Notes under the pieces: generated by a model
Seen by the model: only the letters and a program-made list of their open reading frames with translations
Database searches by the model: none
Told to the model about the DNA's origin: nothing
Source: Brevundimonas sp. SL130
Lineage (GTDB): Bacteria; Pseudomonadota; Alphaproteobacteria; Caulobacterales; Caulobacteraceae
Reading direction: 5' to 3'
Length of the DNA: 64,000 nt
Assembly: GCF_026625805.1 (NCBI RefSeq)
Contig: NZ_CP113064.1
Coordinates: forward strand, 2,396,657 to 2,460,656
Program-made: the position numbers and the translations under genes
Shown here: one piece after another, positions 24,739 through 35,191 of the stretch
Layout of the letters: every line of letters begins with the position of its first letter
How positions within the stretch are numbered: the stretch's first letter is position 1

Positions 24739-24751
24739 TACACTTTCCGCT

Positions 24752-25306
24752 TTATCCGATTTTGGCTTTAAAAATACTCTGCCGATCCTTCGGAGTGCCG
24801 TCTTCGTTGAAGTACCATTTCCAACGCACGTCCATTTCCGCATTCTGAACTTGAGCAAATTTGGCATGCCCCACGGGATGATAGCTTCGTTGTATATCGG
24901 ACGCCTTGATGTGGTCACTCATCCCTAAGTGCCGAATAATTCTTTCGATTATTGTATTGTAGCGTTCTACCTTAAGTTCCCAGGGGGTAGGTTCAGCTGT
25001 TGCGTTCCAGAACTGTTGATAGGCTTCCCTGACATCGAGTGCGTTCATAAAAACAATGTCGATCAGGTTAAGGGCGTTAACAGCATCACCATGAATGATA
25101 TTGCCTCGATGCCGAAGCAACGTTTCCAATATATAGGACTGTGATCTCCGCTCAGCATCAATTCGGTCGTTCGTCCTTCGGAGTTCTTCTGCGATCTCCG
25201 CCGCACGTTTGGGTGCGCTGAAAGTGGCCCAGACGGCAACACAAGCGGCACCGAACGTCGCAATCGCAGCAATGGCTTGTACCCAAGCAGCGCCAACCTC
25301 AGCCAT
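24752..25306 (-). CDS. Unrecognised membrane-anchored protein in AT-richer DNA
   Basis: A 184-residue protein. Residues 5-30 form one membrane helix (AAWVQAIAAIATFGAACVAV), followed by a charged helix (AAEIAEELRRTNDRIDAERR) and a soluble domain with no family I know (IIERIIRHLGMSDHIKASDI, DVRWKWYFNEDG). The DNA is clearly richer in A and T than its neighbours, with codons such as ATA and TTA that are rare here, which suggests recent acquisition. N-terminal anchor plus helical linker is a layout seen in some phage-defence accessory proteins, but nothing else supports that. Confidence 0.7.
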   Translation of the reverse strand: MAEVGAAWVQAIAAIATFGAACVAVWATFSAPKRAAEIAEELRRTNDRIDAERRSQSYILETLLRHRGNIIHGDAVNALNLIDIVFMNALDVREAYQQFWNATAEPTPWELKVERYNTIIERIIRHLGMSDHIKASDIQRSYHPVGHAKFAQVQNAEMDVRWKWYFNEDGTPKDRQSIFKAKIG

Positions 25307-25421
25307 CTACAGCCCCCATTTACCTAGCGCGAGTTTTTGCCATGAAACTTGAGCGTGCGCCACGGCCCCCTGCCGTAAGACTTGGTCTTAAAAATCCGCG
25401 TATAGTCCTCCGGCCGCGCCC

Positions 25422-25760
25422 TCAGGGATGCGGCCGGCCGACGCCGTAGCGGGCCGCCAGATAGGGGGCGATGGCGTGATCCTGAAGGAAGCGACGCCCG
25501 GTCGTTTCGCTGACCTGGGCCTCGGGCCAGTCCAGTTCGCCGTCCAGGATCAGGATCGGGCAGCTCTGATGCGCTTCGCCGACCTCGGCGATGACCGGCG
25601 GGCGCGGGCGGGCATGGTCCAGATAGACCACCTCAAGGGCGTCCCGCAGCTGAGGATAGAAGGCGAGCACGCCCTCGACATAGGCGCCGGCCGGACAGAA
25701 CCACGGGCCGCCCTGGTCGTCATGCCAGTCGGGATTCAGCAGGAAGAGTCGTTCGGCCAT
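25422..25760 (-). CDS. DUF3088 family protein
   Basis: A 112-residue protein recognised as DUF3088 from its thioredoxin-like start RLFLLNPDWHDDQGGPWFCP and GAYVEGVL, and from CPILILDGE. The lone cysteine in FCPAGAYVEG is where the family has its conserved Cys. I start at the ATG before AERLFLLNP; the longer frame adds 41 residues of non-family, hairpin-rich sequence. It lies downstream of rnj on the same strand, separated by a hairpin-rich 186-base gap. Confidence 0.8.
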   Translation of the reverse strand: MAERLFLLNPDWHDDQGGPWFCPAGAYVEGVLAFYPQLRDALEVVYLDHARPRPPVIAEVGEAHQSCPILILDGELDWPEAQVSETTGRRFLQDHAIAPYLAARYGVGRPHP

Positions 25761-25878
25761 GAACGCGATATAGCCGAACCGGGGCGGATGAGGCGATGCC
25801 AATTCGCAGCCGCCACGCCTGTCCGGGAGGCCAAGCGGCTGAGAGCCGAGATACGGAGGGCTGAAGCTCGCCCCCTGC

Positions 25879-25907
25879 CCCACCTGTCCGGGGCGCGGAC
25901 AGGTGGG
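25879..25907. terminator. Hairpin downstream of rnj
   Basis: CCCACCTGTCC (25879-25889) pairs perfectly with GGACAGGTGGG (25897-25907) around a 7-base loop. A second stem CCCTCG/CGAGGG follows at 25908-25928. No T-run is present on either strand, so this may be a 3' mRNA-stabilising hairpin or attenuated terminator between rnj and the DUF3088 gene, not a classic intrinsic terminator. Confidence 0.5.
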
Positions 25908-25946
25908 CCCTCGAGACGAACCCGAGGGTGAAGCAGGCGCGGGGCG

Positions 25947-27620
25947 TCAGACGCGCAGAACGACCGTCTCGACGATGGGACGGCGATCCCAAATCTGCTG
26001 GCTCGCCTTCTTCAGCACGCGAGCGACGGCCTGTTCGATGACCATTTCGTCGTCCAGGGCGTCGCCCTTCAGGTTCTTGATCACCTGTTCGACGCGCTCG
26101 GCCAGATTATCCAGGGCGTCGCCCAGGGGCGTGGCGGTGTCGCCCGGCAGACCGACGCTGCGGATGTCGATGTCGCTGGCGATACGGCCGCGCTTGTCGA
26201 GGGCGAAGCTGACGATCAGCACGCCGTTGGTCGAGGCGTGGCGACGTTCCTTCAGGGCCTCGCCCTGCTCGGTCACCAACATGCCGCCGTCGACGTACAG
26301 GCGACCGTTCGGCACTTCGTCGATGATCTTGGCCGGTCCGGGGGCCAGGCGAACCATGTCGCCGTTGCGCGGGGTCACGGTCTCCTTGACGCCGATGTCC
26401 TTGGCCAGGTTGGCGTGTTCCAGCAGGAAGCGGCGCACGCCATGGGTCGGAACCGCGATCTGCGGCCGCACCCATTCGTACATCTGCTTCAGCTCGTCAC
26501 GGCACGGGTGGCCCGAGACGTGGATGCCGGGATGGTCCTTCTCGGTGTAGAGGCGCACGCCCCGGTCCGCGAGGCGATCCTGTAGATTGCCGATGGCCAG
26601 TTCGTTGCCGGGGATCTGACGCGACGAGAAGATGCAATGGTCGCCCAGGCCCAGCTTCACGACCGGATGGGTGCCGTCGGCGACGCGCGACAGGGCCGCA
26701 CGGGCCTCGCCCTGGCTGCCGGTGCACAGATACAGGATCTGGTCGGCGGGCCAGACGCGGGCCTCCTCGTCGGACAGGAAGGGTTTGACGTCCTGCAACA
26801 TGCCGACGTGTTTGGCCGCAGCAGTGATGCGGTGCATCGAACGGCCGGCCAGGGACACGCGACGCCCGCAGGCCTCGGCGGCGCGGATGACGCTGTCCAT
26901 CCGGGCCACGTTGGAGGCGAAACAGCCCACGGCGACCCGGCCCTTGAGGCTGGCGATCAGCTTGGAGATGGCGACGGCGACATCGCCTTCGGACCCGGCG
27001 ACGCCCGGCACGAAGACATTGGTCGAGTCGCAGACCATGGCCAGCACGCCCTCGTCGCCCATGGCGCGAATGGCGGGGGCGTCGGTCTTCTCGCCGATGA
27101 TCGGCTGGTCGTCGATCTTCCAGTCGCCGGTGTGGAACACCATGCCCAGGGGGGTGTCGATGGCCAGGCCGCTCGGCTCAGCGATCGAGTGGCTCATGTT
27201 GACGAAGGTCACGCCGAACGAGCCGATATCGACCGTGCCGCCCAGCGGCACCTCGATCAGCTGCACCTCGTCCAGGATGCCGCGTTCGCGCAGCTTGTCC
27301 CGGATCAGATAGGCGGTGAAGGGGGTGGCGTAGATCGGCGCCTTGATGCGCGGCCACAGCCAGCCCAGGGCGCCGATGTGATCTTCGTGCGCGTGGGTCA
27401 GGACGATGCCCTTGATCGTCTCGCCTTCCAGATAGGAAGGATCGGGCACGATCACGTCCACGCCGGGCGTGGACAGGTCGCCGAAGGTGACGCCGACATC
27501 GACGATCAGCCATTCACGATTGGCCTCTGGCCCGAAGCCATAGGCGTTGAGGTTCATACCGACCTCGTCCGAGCCGCCTAGCGGCAGGAAAACGAGTTCG
27601 TCTTGGGTTTGCTTTTTCAT
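25947..27620 (-). CDS. rnj: Ribonuclease J
   Basis: A metallo-beta-lactamase/beta-CASP ribonuclease (5'-3' exo- and endonuclease) for rRNA maturation and mRNA decay. The 557-residue protein has the zinc-binding motif THAHEDH at 75-81, VFHTGDWKID, MVCDSTNVF and SGHPCRDEL of the beta-CASP region, and the C-terminal dimerisation domain. It is the last gene of the nuo-birA-coaX-rnj string, separated from coaX by no bases; the birA-coaX-rnj order following nuoN is conserved in alphaproteobacteria. Confidence 0.95.
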   Translation of the reverse strand: MKKQTQDELVFLPLGGSDEVGMNLNAYGFGPEANREWLIVDVGVTFGDLSTPGVDVIVPDPSYLEGETIKGIVLTHAHEDHIGALGWLWPRIKAPIYATPFTAYLIRDKLRERGILDEVQLIEVPLGGTVDIGSFGVTFVNMSHSIAEPSGLAIDTPLGMVFHTGDWKIDDQPIIGEKTDAPAIRAMGDEGVLAMVCDSTNVFVPGVAGSEGDVAVAISKLIASLKGRVAVGCFASNVARMDSVIRAAEACGRRVSLAGRSMHRITAAAKHVGMLQDVKPFLSDEEARVWPADQILYLCTGSQGEARAALSRVADGTHPVVKLGLGDHCIFSSRQIPGNELAIGNLQDRLADRGVRLYTEKDHPGIHVSGHPCRDELKQMYEWVRPQIAVPTHGVRRFLLEHANLAKDIGVKETVTPRNGDMVRLAPGPAKIIDEVPNGRLYVDGGMLVTEQGEALKERRHASTNGVLIVSFALDKRGRIASDIDIRSVGLPGDTATPLGDALDNLAERVEQVIKNLKGDALDDEMVIEQAVARVLKKASQQIWDRRPIVETVVLRV

Positions 27621-28397
27621 TCAGTCGTTCATTTGGGCGTTACGACGCCAGATTTCCAGGAGGCCGCGAATAGTCAGGTCGGGATCGAAGTGATCAATGC
27701 TGTCGGTCGCACCTTCGAACAGGCTGGCGACGCCGCCGGTTCCGATGACGGTCATGGGCCGCGCCCATTCCGCCTTGATGCGCTGCACCAAGCCTTCGAT
27801 CAACGAAATATAGCCCCAGAAGACGCCGGACTGCATGGCCTCGACCGTGCCCTTGCCTATGACGTGGTCGGGGCGCTGAATGGCGATGCGCGGCAGTTTG
27901 GCCGCCGCCTCGTGCAGGGCCTGGAGCGACAGATTGATGCCCGGCGCGATCAGGCCGCCCTCGAAGGCGCCGTCGTCGGCGACGATGTCGAAGGTCGTGG
28001 CCGTGCCGCTGTCGATCACGATCAGATCGCCGGGATAGACCAGCTTGGCTCCGATGGCGTTGACCAGACGGTCGGCGCCGGCCTCGCTGGGTTTGGCGAT
28101 ACGGACGTCGATGCCCAGCTCGGCGTTCTCGCCGATGACCAGGGGTTCAATGTTCAGATAGCGGCGCGCCAGATTGCGCAGGTTGAAGATCGACTGGGGC
28201 ACGACGCTGGAGATGATGCAGCCGCTCAGGGCCCCGAACGCCAGCCCCTTCATCCCCATCAGCTGGTTCAGCCAGACGGCGTATTCGTCGGCGGTGCGGC
28301 TGGCGTCGGTGGCGGCGCGCCACTGGGCGATCCAGTCCGAGCCGTCGTGGACGGCGAACAGCGTATTGGTGTTGCCCTGTTCGATGGCGAGCAGCAT
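27621..28397 (-). CDS. coaX: Type III pantothenate kinase
   Basis: It phosphorylates pantothenate, the first step in coenzyme A synthesis. The 258-residue protein has the ASKHA phosphate loop [12 protein letters not shown], where Glu stands in place of the usual Asp of DxGNT (a variant I know from alphaproteobacteria), [13 protein letters not shown], and the C-terminal GTGGVASL motif. Type III enzymes are not feedback-inhibited by CoA. It starts one base after the birA stop and is followed immediately by rnj. Confidence 0.94.
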   Translation of the reverse strand: MLLAIEQGNTNTLFAVHDGSDWIAQWRAATDASRTADEYAVWLNQLMGMKGLAFGALSGCIISSVVPQSIFNLRNLARRYLNIEPLVIGENAELGIDVRIAKPSEAGADRLVNAIGAKLVYPGDLIVIDSGTATTFDIVADDGAFEGGLIAPGINLSLQALHEAAAKLPRIAIQRPDHVIGKGTVEAMQSGVFWGYISLIEGLVQRIKAEWARPMTVIGTGGVASLFEGATDSIDHFDPDLTIRGLLEIWRRNAQMND

Positions 28398-28398
28398 G

Positions 28399-29163
28399 TC
28401 AGGCCGCCCCTGCCAGAGATTTTTGCCCGAAGAAGACGTCGCCGGCCGAGATCAGGCGGACCGAACCGTCGGTCAGGCGCAGACGCAGGGCCCCGTCAGG
28501 CTCGACCCCTTCGGCCACGCCTTCCAGCGTCTCATTGTCCAGACGGGCGACGCAGGGACCGCCCAGGCCGGCCAGGCGGCTGGTCCAGGCGTCCAGCACC
28601 GGTTCGAAGCCGAGCGTCTGCCAGCGGCCCCACCAGACGGCGAAGGTCTCGGCCAAGATCTCGGCGGCGGCCTCGATGGGGGGGACATAGGCCAGGTCGG
28701 CGCGCAGGCGGGCGGCGATCGCGGTGGCGCCCCGTTCGGTATCGTCCGGCGCATGGGCCAGGTTCACGCCGATGCCGACGGCCAGCCACAGGTCGCCGTT
28801 CGCATGGGCGCCGGACTCGACCAGAATGCCCGAAACCTTGACCCCGTCCAGCAGGACGTCGTTCGGCCATTTGATCGTCACCAGGGCCGGCGAGACGAAG
28901 ACGTCCAGCAGGTCGGCCACAGCCAGGGCCGCGACGAAGGTGGCCTGGGCCGCCTCGGCCGCTGACTTGGGCGTGGTGACCAGCAGGGTGGCGGCCAGGT
29001 TGCCCTTTTCGGTATCCCATTTCCGACCGCGACGGCCGCGACCTGCGGTCTGACGGCGCGCCACGATCCAGCGCGGTCCGGCCTCTCCCGCCTCGGCCAG
29101 ACGACGCGCCTCGGCGTTGGTCGAGTCGATCTCGTCGAGGATGACCAGGGGTATGGGCGTCAA
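28399..29163 (-). CDS. birA: Biotin--[acetyl-CoA-carboxylase] ligase
   Basis: It activates biotin with ATP and attaches it to carboxylase carrier proteins. The 254-residue protein begins [20 protein letters not shown] and has the biotinyl-AMP loop [15 protein letters not shown] and the [17 protein letters not shown] segment. It lacks the N-terminal DNA-binding domain of E. coli BirA, so it is not a repressor. The TTG start, four bases after the nuoN stop, is the only start that avoids running back into nuoN; the gene is therefore co-transcribed with the nuo operon. Confidence 0.92.
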   Translation of the reverse strand: MTPIPLVILDEIDSTNAEARRLAEAGEAGPRWIVARRQTAGRGRRGRKWDTEKGNLAATLLVTTPKSAAEAAQATFVAALAVADLLDVFVSPALVTIKWPNDVLLDGVKVSGILVESGAHANGDLWLAVGIGVNLAHAPDDTERGATAIAARLRADLAYVPPIEAAAEILAETFAVWWGRWQTLGFEPVLDAWTSRLAGLGGPCVARLDNETLEGVAEGVEPDGALRLRLTDGSVRLISAGDVFFGQKSLAGAA

Positions 29164-29167
29164 CGCC

Positions 29168-30610
29168 CTAACCGTTCCCGAAGCCGGCGCTCGCAACCTT
29201 GGTCAGCGGCTCCAGCCAGATCAGACCCGCAATCACCAGCGGAAAGGCGAAGGCGGCGCAGGTCCAGCCGATGATGCTGGTTTCCGGCGAGGCCTTGTCC
29301 ATCTTGATGTCGTCAACCGGCGCGTCGAACCACATCAGCTTGATGATCCGCAGATAATAGAAGGCGGCGACGACCGAGGCGACCAGACCGGCGGCCGCGA
29401 CCGGCCACAGCCCGGCGTCGGCGGCGGCGCCGAAGACATAATACTTGGCCCAGAAGCCGGACAGCGGCGGCATGCCCAGGACCGAAAGCGACAGCACGGT
29501 CAGGGCGATGGCCGTGACCGGACGGTCCTTCTTCAGTCCCGCCAGATCGGCGATGCGGCGGATCGGGCGGCCCGACTTGGACAGGCTGAGCAGGATGGCG
29601 AAGAAGCCCAGCTGGTCGATGACATACAGGGTCATGAACATCAGCATGGCCTGTAGGCCTTCGCTGGTGCCGGCGGCGATGCCTAGCAGGGCGTAGCCTA
29701 TGTTGGCGATGGACGAATAGGCCAGCAGGCGTTGGATGTCCTTCTGCGCAATCCCGCCGAAGGCCCCGACGACGAAGCTGAGCAGGGAGATGGCGATCAG
29801 GACCTGCGACCATTGCGCATGGGCCTCGGCGAAACCGCCTTCCAGCACACGGGCGATCAGCACCATGGCGGCGACCTTGGGCGCGGTGGCGAACAGGGCC
29901 ACGACCGGCGTCGGCGCGCCCTCATAGACGTCAGGCGTCCACATGTGGAAGGGCGCGGCCGAGACCTTGAACGCCAGACCGCAGATCAGGAAGACCAGGC
30001 CGAACACCAGGCCGGGGCCCGGATGGTCGGCGGCGAAGGCGGCGATATCCTCGAACCGCATCGAACCGGCGAAGCCGTAGATCAGGCTGGAGCCGTAAAG
30101 CAGCAGGCCCGACGACAGGGCGCCCAGGACGAAATACTTCAGCCCCGCTTCCGACGCCTTGACGTCGTCGCGGTGGAAGGCGGCCAGGACGTACAGGGCC
30201 AGCGAGTGCAGCTCGATCCCGACGTACATGGAGATCAGGTCGCCCGAGGACGCCATCATCCCCATGCCGACCGCGGCCAGCACGATCAGGACCGGATATT
30301 CGAACTTGGCGATGTGCGTGCGCTTCATCCAGCCGTCGCCCAGGACGATGGCCACGGCGGCGGACAGATAGATGACGCTCTTGCCGTAGATGGCCAGCGG
30401 GTCGGCCACATAGGCGCCGTTGAAGGCGACGCCCCACGGTCCCATGAAGGCGATGACGGCGGCCGCGATCAGCAGCAGGACCGACAGGATGGACACCAGC
30501 CGGGCGCTCTTGTCGCCGATGAAGGCGCCGACCATCAGCAGGACCAGGGCGCCGACCGCGAGGGTCAGCTCCGAGGCGGCGAGATGCAGGGCGGAGGACA
30601 GATCAGGCAT
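29168..30610 (-). CDS. nuoN: NADH-quinone oxidoreductase subunit N
   Basis: One of three antiporter-like proton-pumping subunits of complex I in the inner membrane. The 480-residue protein has about 14 helices and the conserved half-channel residues, for example ISMYVGIELHSLALYVLAAF (TM5 Glu), GLAFKVSAAPFHMWTPDVYE (TM7 Lys) and AQKDIQRLLAYSSIANIGY. I start at MPDLSSALHL, 8 bases downstream of the nuoM stop. It is the last nuo gene; birA follows after four bases. Confidence 0.96.
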   Translation of the reverse strand: MPDLSSALHLAASELTLAVGALVLLMVGAFIGDKSARLVSILSVLLLIAAAVIAFMGPWGVAFNGAYVADPLAIYGKSVIYLSAAVAIVLGDGWMKRTHIAKFEYPVLIVLAAVGMGMMASSGDLISMYVGIELHSLALYVLAAFHRDDVKASEAGLKYFVLGALSSGLLLYGSSLIYGFAGSMRFEDIAAFAADHPGPGLVFGLVFLICGLAFKVSAAPFHMWTPDVYEGAPTPVVALFATAPKVAAMVLIARVLEGGFAEAHAQWSQVLIAISLLSFVVGAFGGIAQKDIQRLLAYSSIANIGYALLGIAAGTSEGLQAMLMFMTLYVIDQLGFFAILLSLSKSGRPIRRIADLAGLKKDRPVTAIALTVLSLSVLGMPPLSGFWAKYYVFGAAADAGLWPVAAAGLVASVVAAFYYLRIIKLMWFDAPVDDIKMDKASPETSIIGWTCAAFAFPLVIAGLIWLEPLTKVASAGFGNG

Positions 30611-30618
30611 GCTTGGTC

Positions 30619-32103
30619 TCACCCGCCGATCGCGACGCGATAGGCATTGGTCAGGGCCTCGACGGCGGGCCCGGTGTAATCGAGGACGGCGGCCGGATGG
30701 ACGCCCAGCCACAGGGTTCCGAGGATCAACGGCACGAACAGCGCAAGCTCACGCTTGTCGATGTCGGCGATGGTCATCAGCTTCGGATTGGTGATCTCGC
30801 CGAACATGACCGAACGATACAGGGTCAGGGCGTAGACCGCCGAGAAGATCACGCCCGAGGCCGCCACCAGGGCCGCCCAGGTCGAGGCCTGATAGGCGCC
30901 CGTCATGGTCAGGACTTCGCCGATGAAGCCCGAGGTGCCCGGAAGGCCGACGTTGGCCATGGTGAACATCAGGAAGATGGCGGCGAACCAGGGCATGCGC
31001 GAGGTCAGGCCGCCGTAGAAGGCGATCTCACGCGTATGCATCCGGTCGTAGACCACGCCGACGCAGAGGAACAGCGCGCCCGAGATCAGACCGTGGCTGA
31101 TCATCTGGAACACGGCGCCCTGCATGCCCTGGTCGTTGCCCGAGAAGATCCCGAGGGTGACAAAGCCCATGTGGGCGATCGACGAATAGGCGATCAGCTT
31201 CTTGATGTCCGTCTGACGCCAGGCGACCAGCGAGGTGTAGACGATGGCGATCACCGACAGGGTGAAGACCAGCGGGCGGAACATCTCGGACGCGACCGGG
31301 AACATGGGCACGTTGAACAGGATGAAGCCGTAACCGCCCAGCTTCAGCAGGATTCCGGCCAGGATGACCGAGCCCGCCGTCGGCGCCTGAACGTGGGCGT
31401 CGGGCAGCCAGGTGTGGACCGGCCACATCGGCATCTTCACCGCGAAGGAGGCGAAGAAGGCCAGCCACAACAGGGGCTGAACCGCCGGGTCGAAGGCGTA
31501 TTGCTTCAGCTCGGGGATGCTGGTGGTGCCGGCGGTGTGCGACATCCACAGCATGGCCAGCAGCATCAGCACCGACCCCAGCAGGGTGTAGAGGAAGAAC
31601 TTGTAGGCCGCGTAGATGCGGTTGGCGCCGCCCCAGATGCCGATGATCAGGAACATCGGCACCAGGGTGCCTTCGAAGAAGATGTAGAAGAGATACAGGT
31701 CCAGCGCCGTGAAGACGCCGATGACCAGGGTCTCCAGCAACAGGAAGGCGATCATATATTCGACGACGCGCGTCTCGATCGATTTCCAGCTGGCCAGGAT
31801 GCAGATCGGCATCAGGAAGGCCGTCAGCAGGACGAACAGGATCGAAATCCCGTCAACGCCCAGGTGATAGCTGGCCCCAGCGAACCAGGGGACCATCTCG
31901 ACGAACTGATAGCTGACGTTCGACGGATCGAAGCCGGCGACCAGCACGACCGACACCCCCAGCACGACCAGGGTCGTCAGCAGGGCGATCCAGCGCGCGG
32001 CCGGGGCGGCGGCGTCCTGGGTCTTGGACGCCAGCCGAGCGAGGAAGATCGCCAGGGCGCCGACCAGCGGCAGGAATGTAACGAGGCTCAGGATGTAGGG
32101 CAC
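30619..32103 (-). CDS. nuoM: NADH-quinone oxidoreductase subunit M
   Basis: An antiporter-like proton-pumping subunit of complex I, 494 residues and about 14 membrane helices. Signatures include the N-terminal [19 protein letters not shown], the key glutamate in [40 protein letters not shown], and [20 protein letters not shown]. It lies four bases after nuoL and 8 bases before nuoN. Confidence 0.97.
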   Translation of the reverse strand: MPYILSLVTFLPLVGALAIFLARLASKTQDAAAPAARWIALLTTLVVLGVSVVLVAGFDPSNVSYQFVEMVPWFAGASYHLGVDGISILFVLLTAFLMPICILASWKSIETRVVEYMIAFLLLETLVIGVFTALDLYLFYIFFEGTLVPMFLIIGIWGGANRIYAAYKFFLYTLLGSVLMLLAMLWMSHTAGTTSIPELKQYAFDPAVQPLLWLAFFASFAVKMPMWPVHTWLPDAHVQAPTAGSVILAGILLKLGGYGFILFNVPMFPVASEMFRPLVFTLSVIAIVYTSLVAWRQTDIKKLIAYSSIAHMGFVTLGIFSGNDQGMQGAVFQMISHGLISGALFLCVGVVYDRMHTREIAFYGGLTSRMPWFAAIFLMFTMANVGLPGTSGFIGEVLTMTGAYQASTWAALVAASGVIFSAVYALTLYRSVMFGEITNPKLMTIADIDKRELALFVPLILGTLWLGVHPAAVLDYTGPAVEALTNAYRVAIGG

Positions 32104-32107
32104 GGGC

Positions 32108-34180
32108 TCAGACTCCCCACGCGAAGATGGCGAAGGTGAGCAGACCGGCCACCCCGAGCAGCATCACGAAGGCATAGTAATAGAGGAAACCGGACTGGAA
32201 CTTGGACAGCCAGCCGGCCGATTTCAGCGACGCCCAGGCGGCGCCGTTGGGGCCGAGGCCGTCGATGATCTTCACGTCGAAGATCTTCCAGAAGAAGTCG
32301 CCGATGGCCTTGAAGCCGCGCACGAAGACGAAGTCGTACAGCTCGTCGAAATACCACTTGTTGTAGAGGAAGCGGTAGATCGCCCCGTCCCGCTCGGCCA
32401 TGCGACGGCCCATGCCCTCGCGAGCGACATAGATCCAGTAGGCGAAGGCCGTGCCGGTCAGGGTCAGGATCAGCGGCGACCACTTCACCCAGGTCGGGAC
32501 GTCATGGCTTTCGTGGAGCACATGGTTGTGCTCGCCGGTGAAGATGGCCCCGCGCCAGAACTCATGCTCGTGGTGGCCGATGAAGTGCGGCGCAAACACG
32601 AAGCCCGCAGCGACCGCGCCGACCGACAGCAGGATCAGCGGAACCAGCATGACCCAGGGGCTCTCATGCGGGTGCAGCGGGCCGTGGTGGCCATGGTCGT
32701 CATGCGCGTGGTCGTCATGCGCGTGATCGTCGTGGCCATGAGCGTGCGAGGCATGGTCGTCCTCATGATGGGCGTCGCCCTCTTCCTTCCACACCGGCTT
32801 GTTGTGGAAGGTCATGAAGATCAGGCGCCAGGAGTAGTAGGCCGTCAGACCGGCGGCGATCAGGCCGATGCAGAAGGCGAACATGCCGACCGCCGAATGA
32901 CCCGAGGCGGCCGAGGCGAAGGCGCTCTCGATGATCGAGTCCTTCGAATAGAAACCGGCGAAGCCGCCGACGCCAGGGATGCCCAGGCCGGTGATGGCGA
33001 TGGTGCCGATGGTCATGACCGCATAGGTGATCGGCAGCAGCTTCCACAGGCCGCCCATTTTCCGCATGTCCTGCTCATGGTGCATGCCGTGGATCACCGA
33101 TCCGGCGCCCAGGAACAGCAGAGCCTTGAAGAAGGCGTGGGTGAACAGGTGGAACATGGCCGACTGATAGGCGCCGACGCCCGCCGCGAAGAACATGTAG
33201 CCCAGCTGCGAACAGGTCGAATAGGCGATGACCCGCTTGATGTCGTTCTGGGTCAGGCCGACCGTGGCGGCGAACAGGGCCGTGATCGCGCCGATGATGG
33301 CGATGATCTGCGAGGCGCCGGGGGCGTACTCATAGATGGGCGACAGCAGGCAGACCATATAGACGCCCGCGGTCACCATGGTGGCGGCGTGGATCAGGGC
33401 CGAGACCGGGGTCGGGCCTTCCATCGCGTCCGGAAGCCAGGTGTGCAGGAAGAACTGGGCCGACTTGCCCATGGCGCCGATGAACAGCAGGAAGCCGGCC
33501 AGGTCGAGCGCGGACCACTGGACGCCCAGGAACTCCCAGGTCGTGCCGGCCTTGGTCGCCACCAGCGGGAACAGTTCCGAGAACTCGATCGTCCCGTACA
33601 TCCAGAAGATGGTGATGATGCCCAGGACGAAGCCGAAGTCGCCGACGCGGTTGACGACGAAGGCCTTGATGGCGGCGGCGCTGGCGGTCGGCTTCTTGAA
33701 CCAGAAGCCGATCAGCAGATACGAGGCCAGGCCCACGCCTTCCCAACCGAAGAAGATCTGCATGAAGTCGGCGGCCGTCACCAGCGCCAGCATCATGAAG
33801 GTGAACAGGGACAGGTAGGCGAAGAAGCGCGGCCGGCTGTCGTCCTCGGACATGTAGCCCCAGGAATACAGGTGAACCAGCGACGAGACGCTGGTGACCA
33901 CGATCAGCATGGTCGCCGACAGGGCGTCGATGCGGATCGACCAGGCCGACTGGAAGTCGCCCACATTGATGAAGGGGGCCAGGCGGATGGTGAAGGGCTC
34001 AAGATGGCCCCAGGTCCACTGGCCGAACACCGTCCAGGCGACGGCGCACGAGAAGAACAGCAGACCGGTCGTGATGGTCTGCGACGGGATATTGCCGATA
34101 CGGCGGCCGAACAGGCCGGCGACGGTCGCGCCCAGCAGCGGGGCGAAGATCCCGAGAATGATAAGGGTGTGGAGGTTCAC
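32108..34180 (-). CDS. nuoL: NADH-quinone oxidoreductase subunit L
   Basis: The distal antiporter-like subunit of complex I with the long lateral helix, 690 residues. Signatures: [59 protein letters not shown] and [19 protein letters not shown]. Residues about 468-505 form a soluble loop extremely rich in His and Asp (see repeat at 32696-32725), inserted between late membrane helices; this is not needed for pumping in the known enzymes and could bind metal. It starts two bases after nuoK. Confidence 0.97.
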   Translation of the reverse strand: MNLHTLIILGIFAPLLGATVAGLFGRRIGNIPSQTITTGLLFFSCAVAWTVFGQWTWGHLEPFTIRLAPFINVGDFQSAWSIRIDALSATMLIVVTSVSSLVHLYSWGYMSEDDSRPRFFAYLSLFTFMMLALVTAADFMQIFFGWEGVGLASYLLIGFWFKKPTASAAAIKAFVVNRVGDFGFVLGIITIFWMYGTIEFSELFPLVATKAGTTWEFLGVQWSALDLAGFLLFIGAMGKSAQFFLHTWLPDAMEGPTPVSALIHAATMVTAGVYMVCLLSPIYEYAPGASQIIAIIGAITALFAATVGLTQNDIKRVIAYSTCSQLGYMFFAAGVGAYQSAMFHLFTHAFFKALLFLGAGSVIHGMHHEQDMRKMGGLWKLLPITYAVMTIGTIAITGLGIPGVGGFAGFYSKDSIIESAFASAASGHSAVGMFAFCIGLIAAGLTAYYSWRLIFMTFHNKPVWKEEGDAHHEDDHASHAHGHDDHAHDDHAHDDHGHHGPLHPHESPWVMLVPLILLSVGAVAAGFVFAPHFIGHHEHEFWRGAIFTGEHNHVLHESHDVPTWVKWSPLILTLTGTAFAYWIYVAREGMGRRMAERDGAIYRFLYNKWYFDELYDFVFVRGFKAIGDFFWKIFDVKIIDGLGPNGAAWASLKSAGWLSKFQSGFLYYYAFVMLLGVAGLLTFAIFAWGV
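32696..32725 (-). repeat. 15-bp tandem duplication inside the His-rich loop of nuoL
   Basis: GTCGTCATGCGCGTG occurs twice in tandem. On the coding strand each copy encodes HAHDD, and related units ([15 protein letters not shown]) surround it, so the His-rich loop seems to have grown by in-frame repeat expansion. Confidence 0.85.
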
Positions 34181-34182
34181 GC

Positions 34183-34491
34183 TCAGCCCTTCATCACGGA
34201 GGCGTCGTCGACGGCGATGTCGCCGCGGTTACGGAAGAAGGTCACCAGGATGGCCAGGCCGACGGCGGCCTCGGCCGCGGCGACGGTCAGGACGAACATG
34301 GCCATGATCTGCCCGCTGATGTCGTTCAGATAGGTCGAGAAGGCGACGAAATTGATGTTCACGGCCAGCAGGATCAGCTCGATCGACATCAGGATGATGA
34401 TGACGTTCTTGCGGTTCACGAAGATGCCGAAGACCCCGATGGTGAACAGGATCGCCGCCACGCTGAGATAATGGATGAGACCGATGTCCAT
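34183..34491 (-). CDS. nuoK: NADH-quinone oxidoreductase subunit K
   Basis: A 102-residue complex I membrane subunit with three helices: [39 protein letters not shown], and [20 protein letters not shown]. The buried glutamates needed for proton transfer (SIELIL and AAAEAAVG) are present. It overlaps nuoJ's stop by one base and precedes nuoL by two. Confidence 0.97.
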   Translation of the reverse strand: MDIGLIHYLSVAAILFTIGVFGIFVNRKNVIIILMSIELILLAVNINFVAFSTYLNDISGQIMAMFVLTVAAAEAAVGLAILVTFFRNRGDIAVDDASVMKG

Positions 34492-35117
34492 CAGAGAAGC
34501 TCCTCGGGCGTGACGCCCTGCCCGGTCTGAACCGACTTGATCTCCATCGCCTTGGCGGCGGAGCGGTTGACCTGGGCGGTGATGTCCTGACGCTTGACGT
34601 GCGTCTTGTGGCGCAGGGTCAGGGTGATGGCCCCGATCATGGCGATCAGCAGCACGATCCCGGCCGCCTGGAAGAAGTAGATATAGTCGGTGTAGAGCAC
34701 CCGGCCGATGGCCTCGACATTGCTCATGTCGGGATCGGGCGCGCCGGGGCCGGTCAGACCAGCGGTCGCGCCGCCCTGGATCACCGCGCTGGAGACCACG
34801 ATCATCTCAGCCAGCAGCACGGCGGCGACCAGGCCGCCGATCGGCAGGTACCGGGCGTAGCCTTCGCGCAGCTTCAGGAAGTCGACGTCCAGCATCATGA
34901 CGACGAACAGGAAGAGCACCGCCACGGCGCCGACGTAGACGACGACCAGCAGCATGGCCAGGAACTCGGCCCCCAGCAGGACGAACAGACCCGCCGCCGA
35001 GAAGAAGGCGAGGATCAACCACAGCACGCTGTGCACCGGGTTGCGCGCGGTCACGACCAGAAGGCCGGAAACCGTGGCGACCGCCGCCAGCAGATAGAAG
35101 GCAATGCCTTGCAGCAT
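34491..35117 (-). CDS. nuoJ: NADH-quinone oxidoreductase subunit J
   Basis: A 208-residue complex I membrane subunit with five helices. Signatures are [40 protein letters not shown] (the pi-bulge helix TM3), and [19 protein letters not shown]. The C-terminal 40 residues are a polar tail. It is 74 bases downstream of nuoI, the widest gap inside the nuo operon; I see no promoter or terminator in that gap. Confidence 0.97.
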   Translation of the reverse strand: MLQGIAFYLLAAVATVSGLLVVTARNPVHSVLWLILAFFSAAGLFVLLGAEFLAMLLVVVYVGAVAVLFLFVVMMLDVDFLKLREGYARYLPIGGLVAAVLLAEMIVVSSAVIQGGATAGLTGPGAPDPDMSNVEAIGRVLYTDYIYFFQAAGIVLLIAMIGAITLTLRHKTHVKRQDITAQVNRSAAKAMEIKSVQTGQGVTPEELL

Positions 35118-35191
35118 GTCGGGACGAAGCCCCTTTCGTATCGGCCGCGACCCCGGTGAGGAATCGCTGACCCGTTCAAGCGAAGAGCGCC

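Noticed and set aside
32696..32725. Short tandem repeat considered as a CRISPR or minisatellite
   Set aside because: It is two in-frame coding copies inside the NuoL His-rich loop, with no spacers.
30613..34333. Long plus-strand frames (508 and 609 codons)
   Set aside because: Antisense to nuoM, nuoL and nuoK; no domain-like sequence, dominated by His/Gln/Asp/Arg shadow composition.
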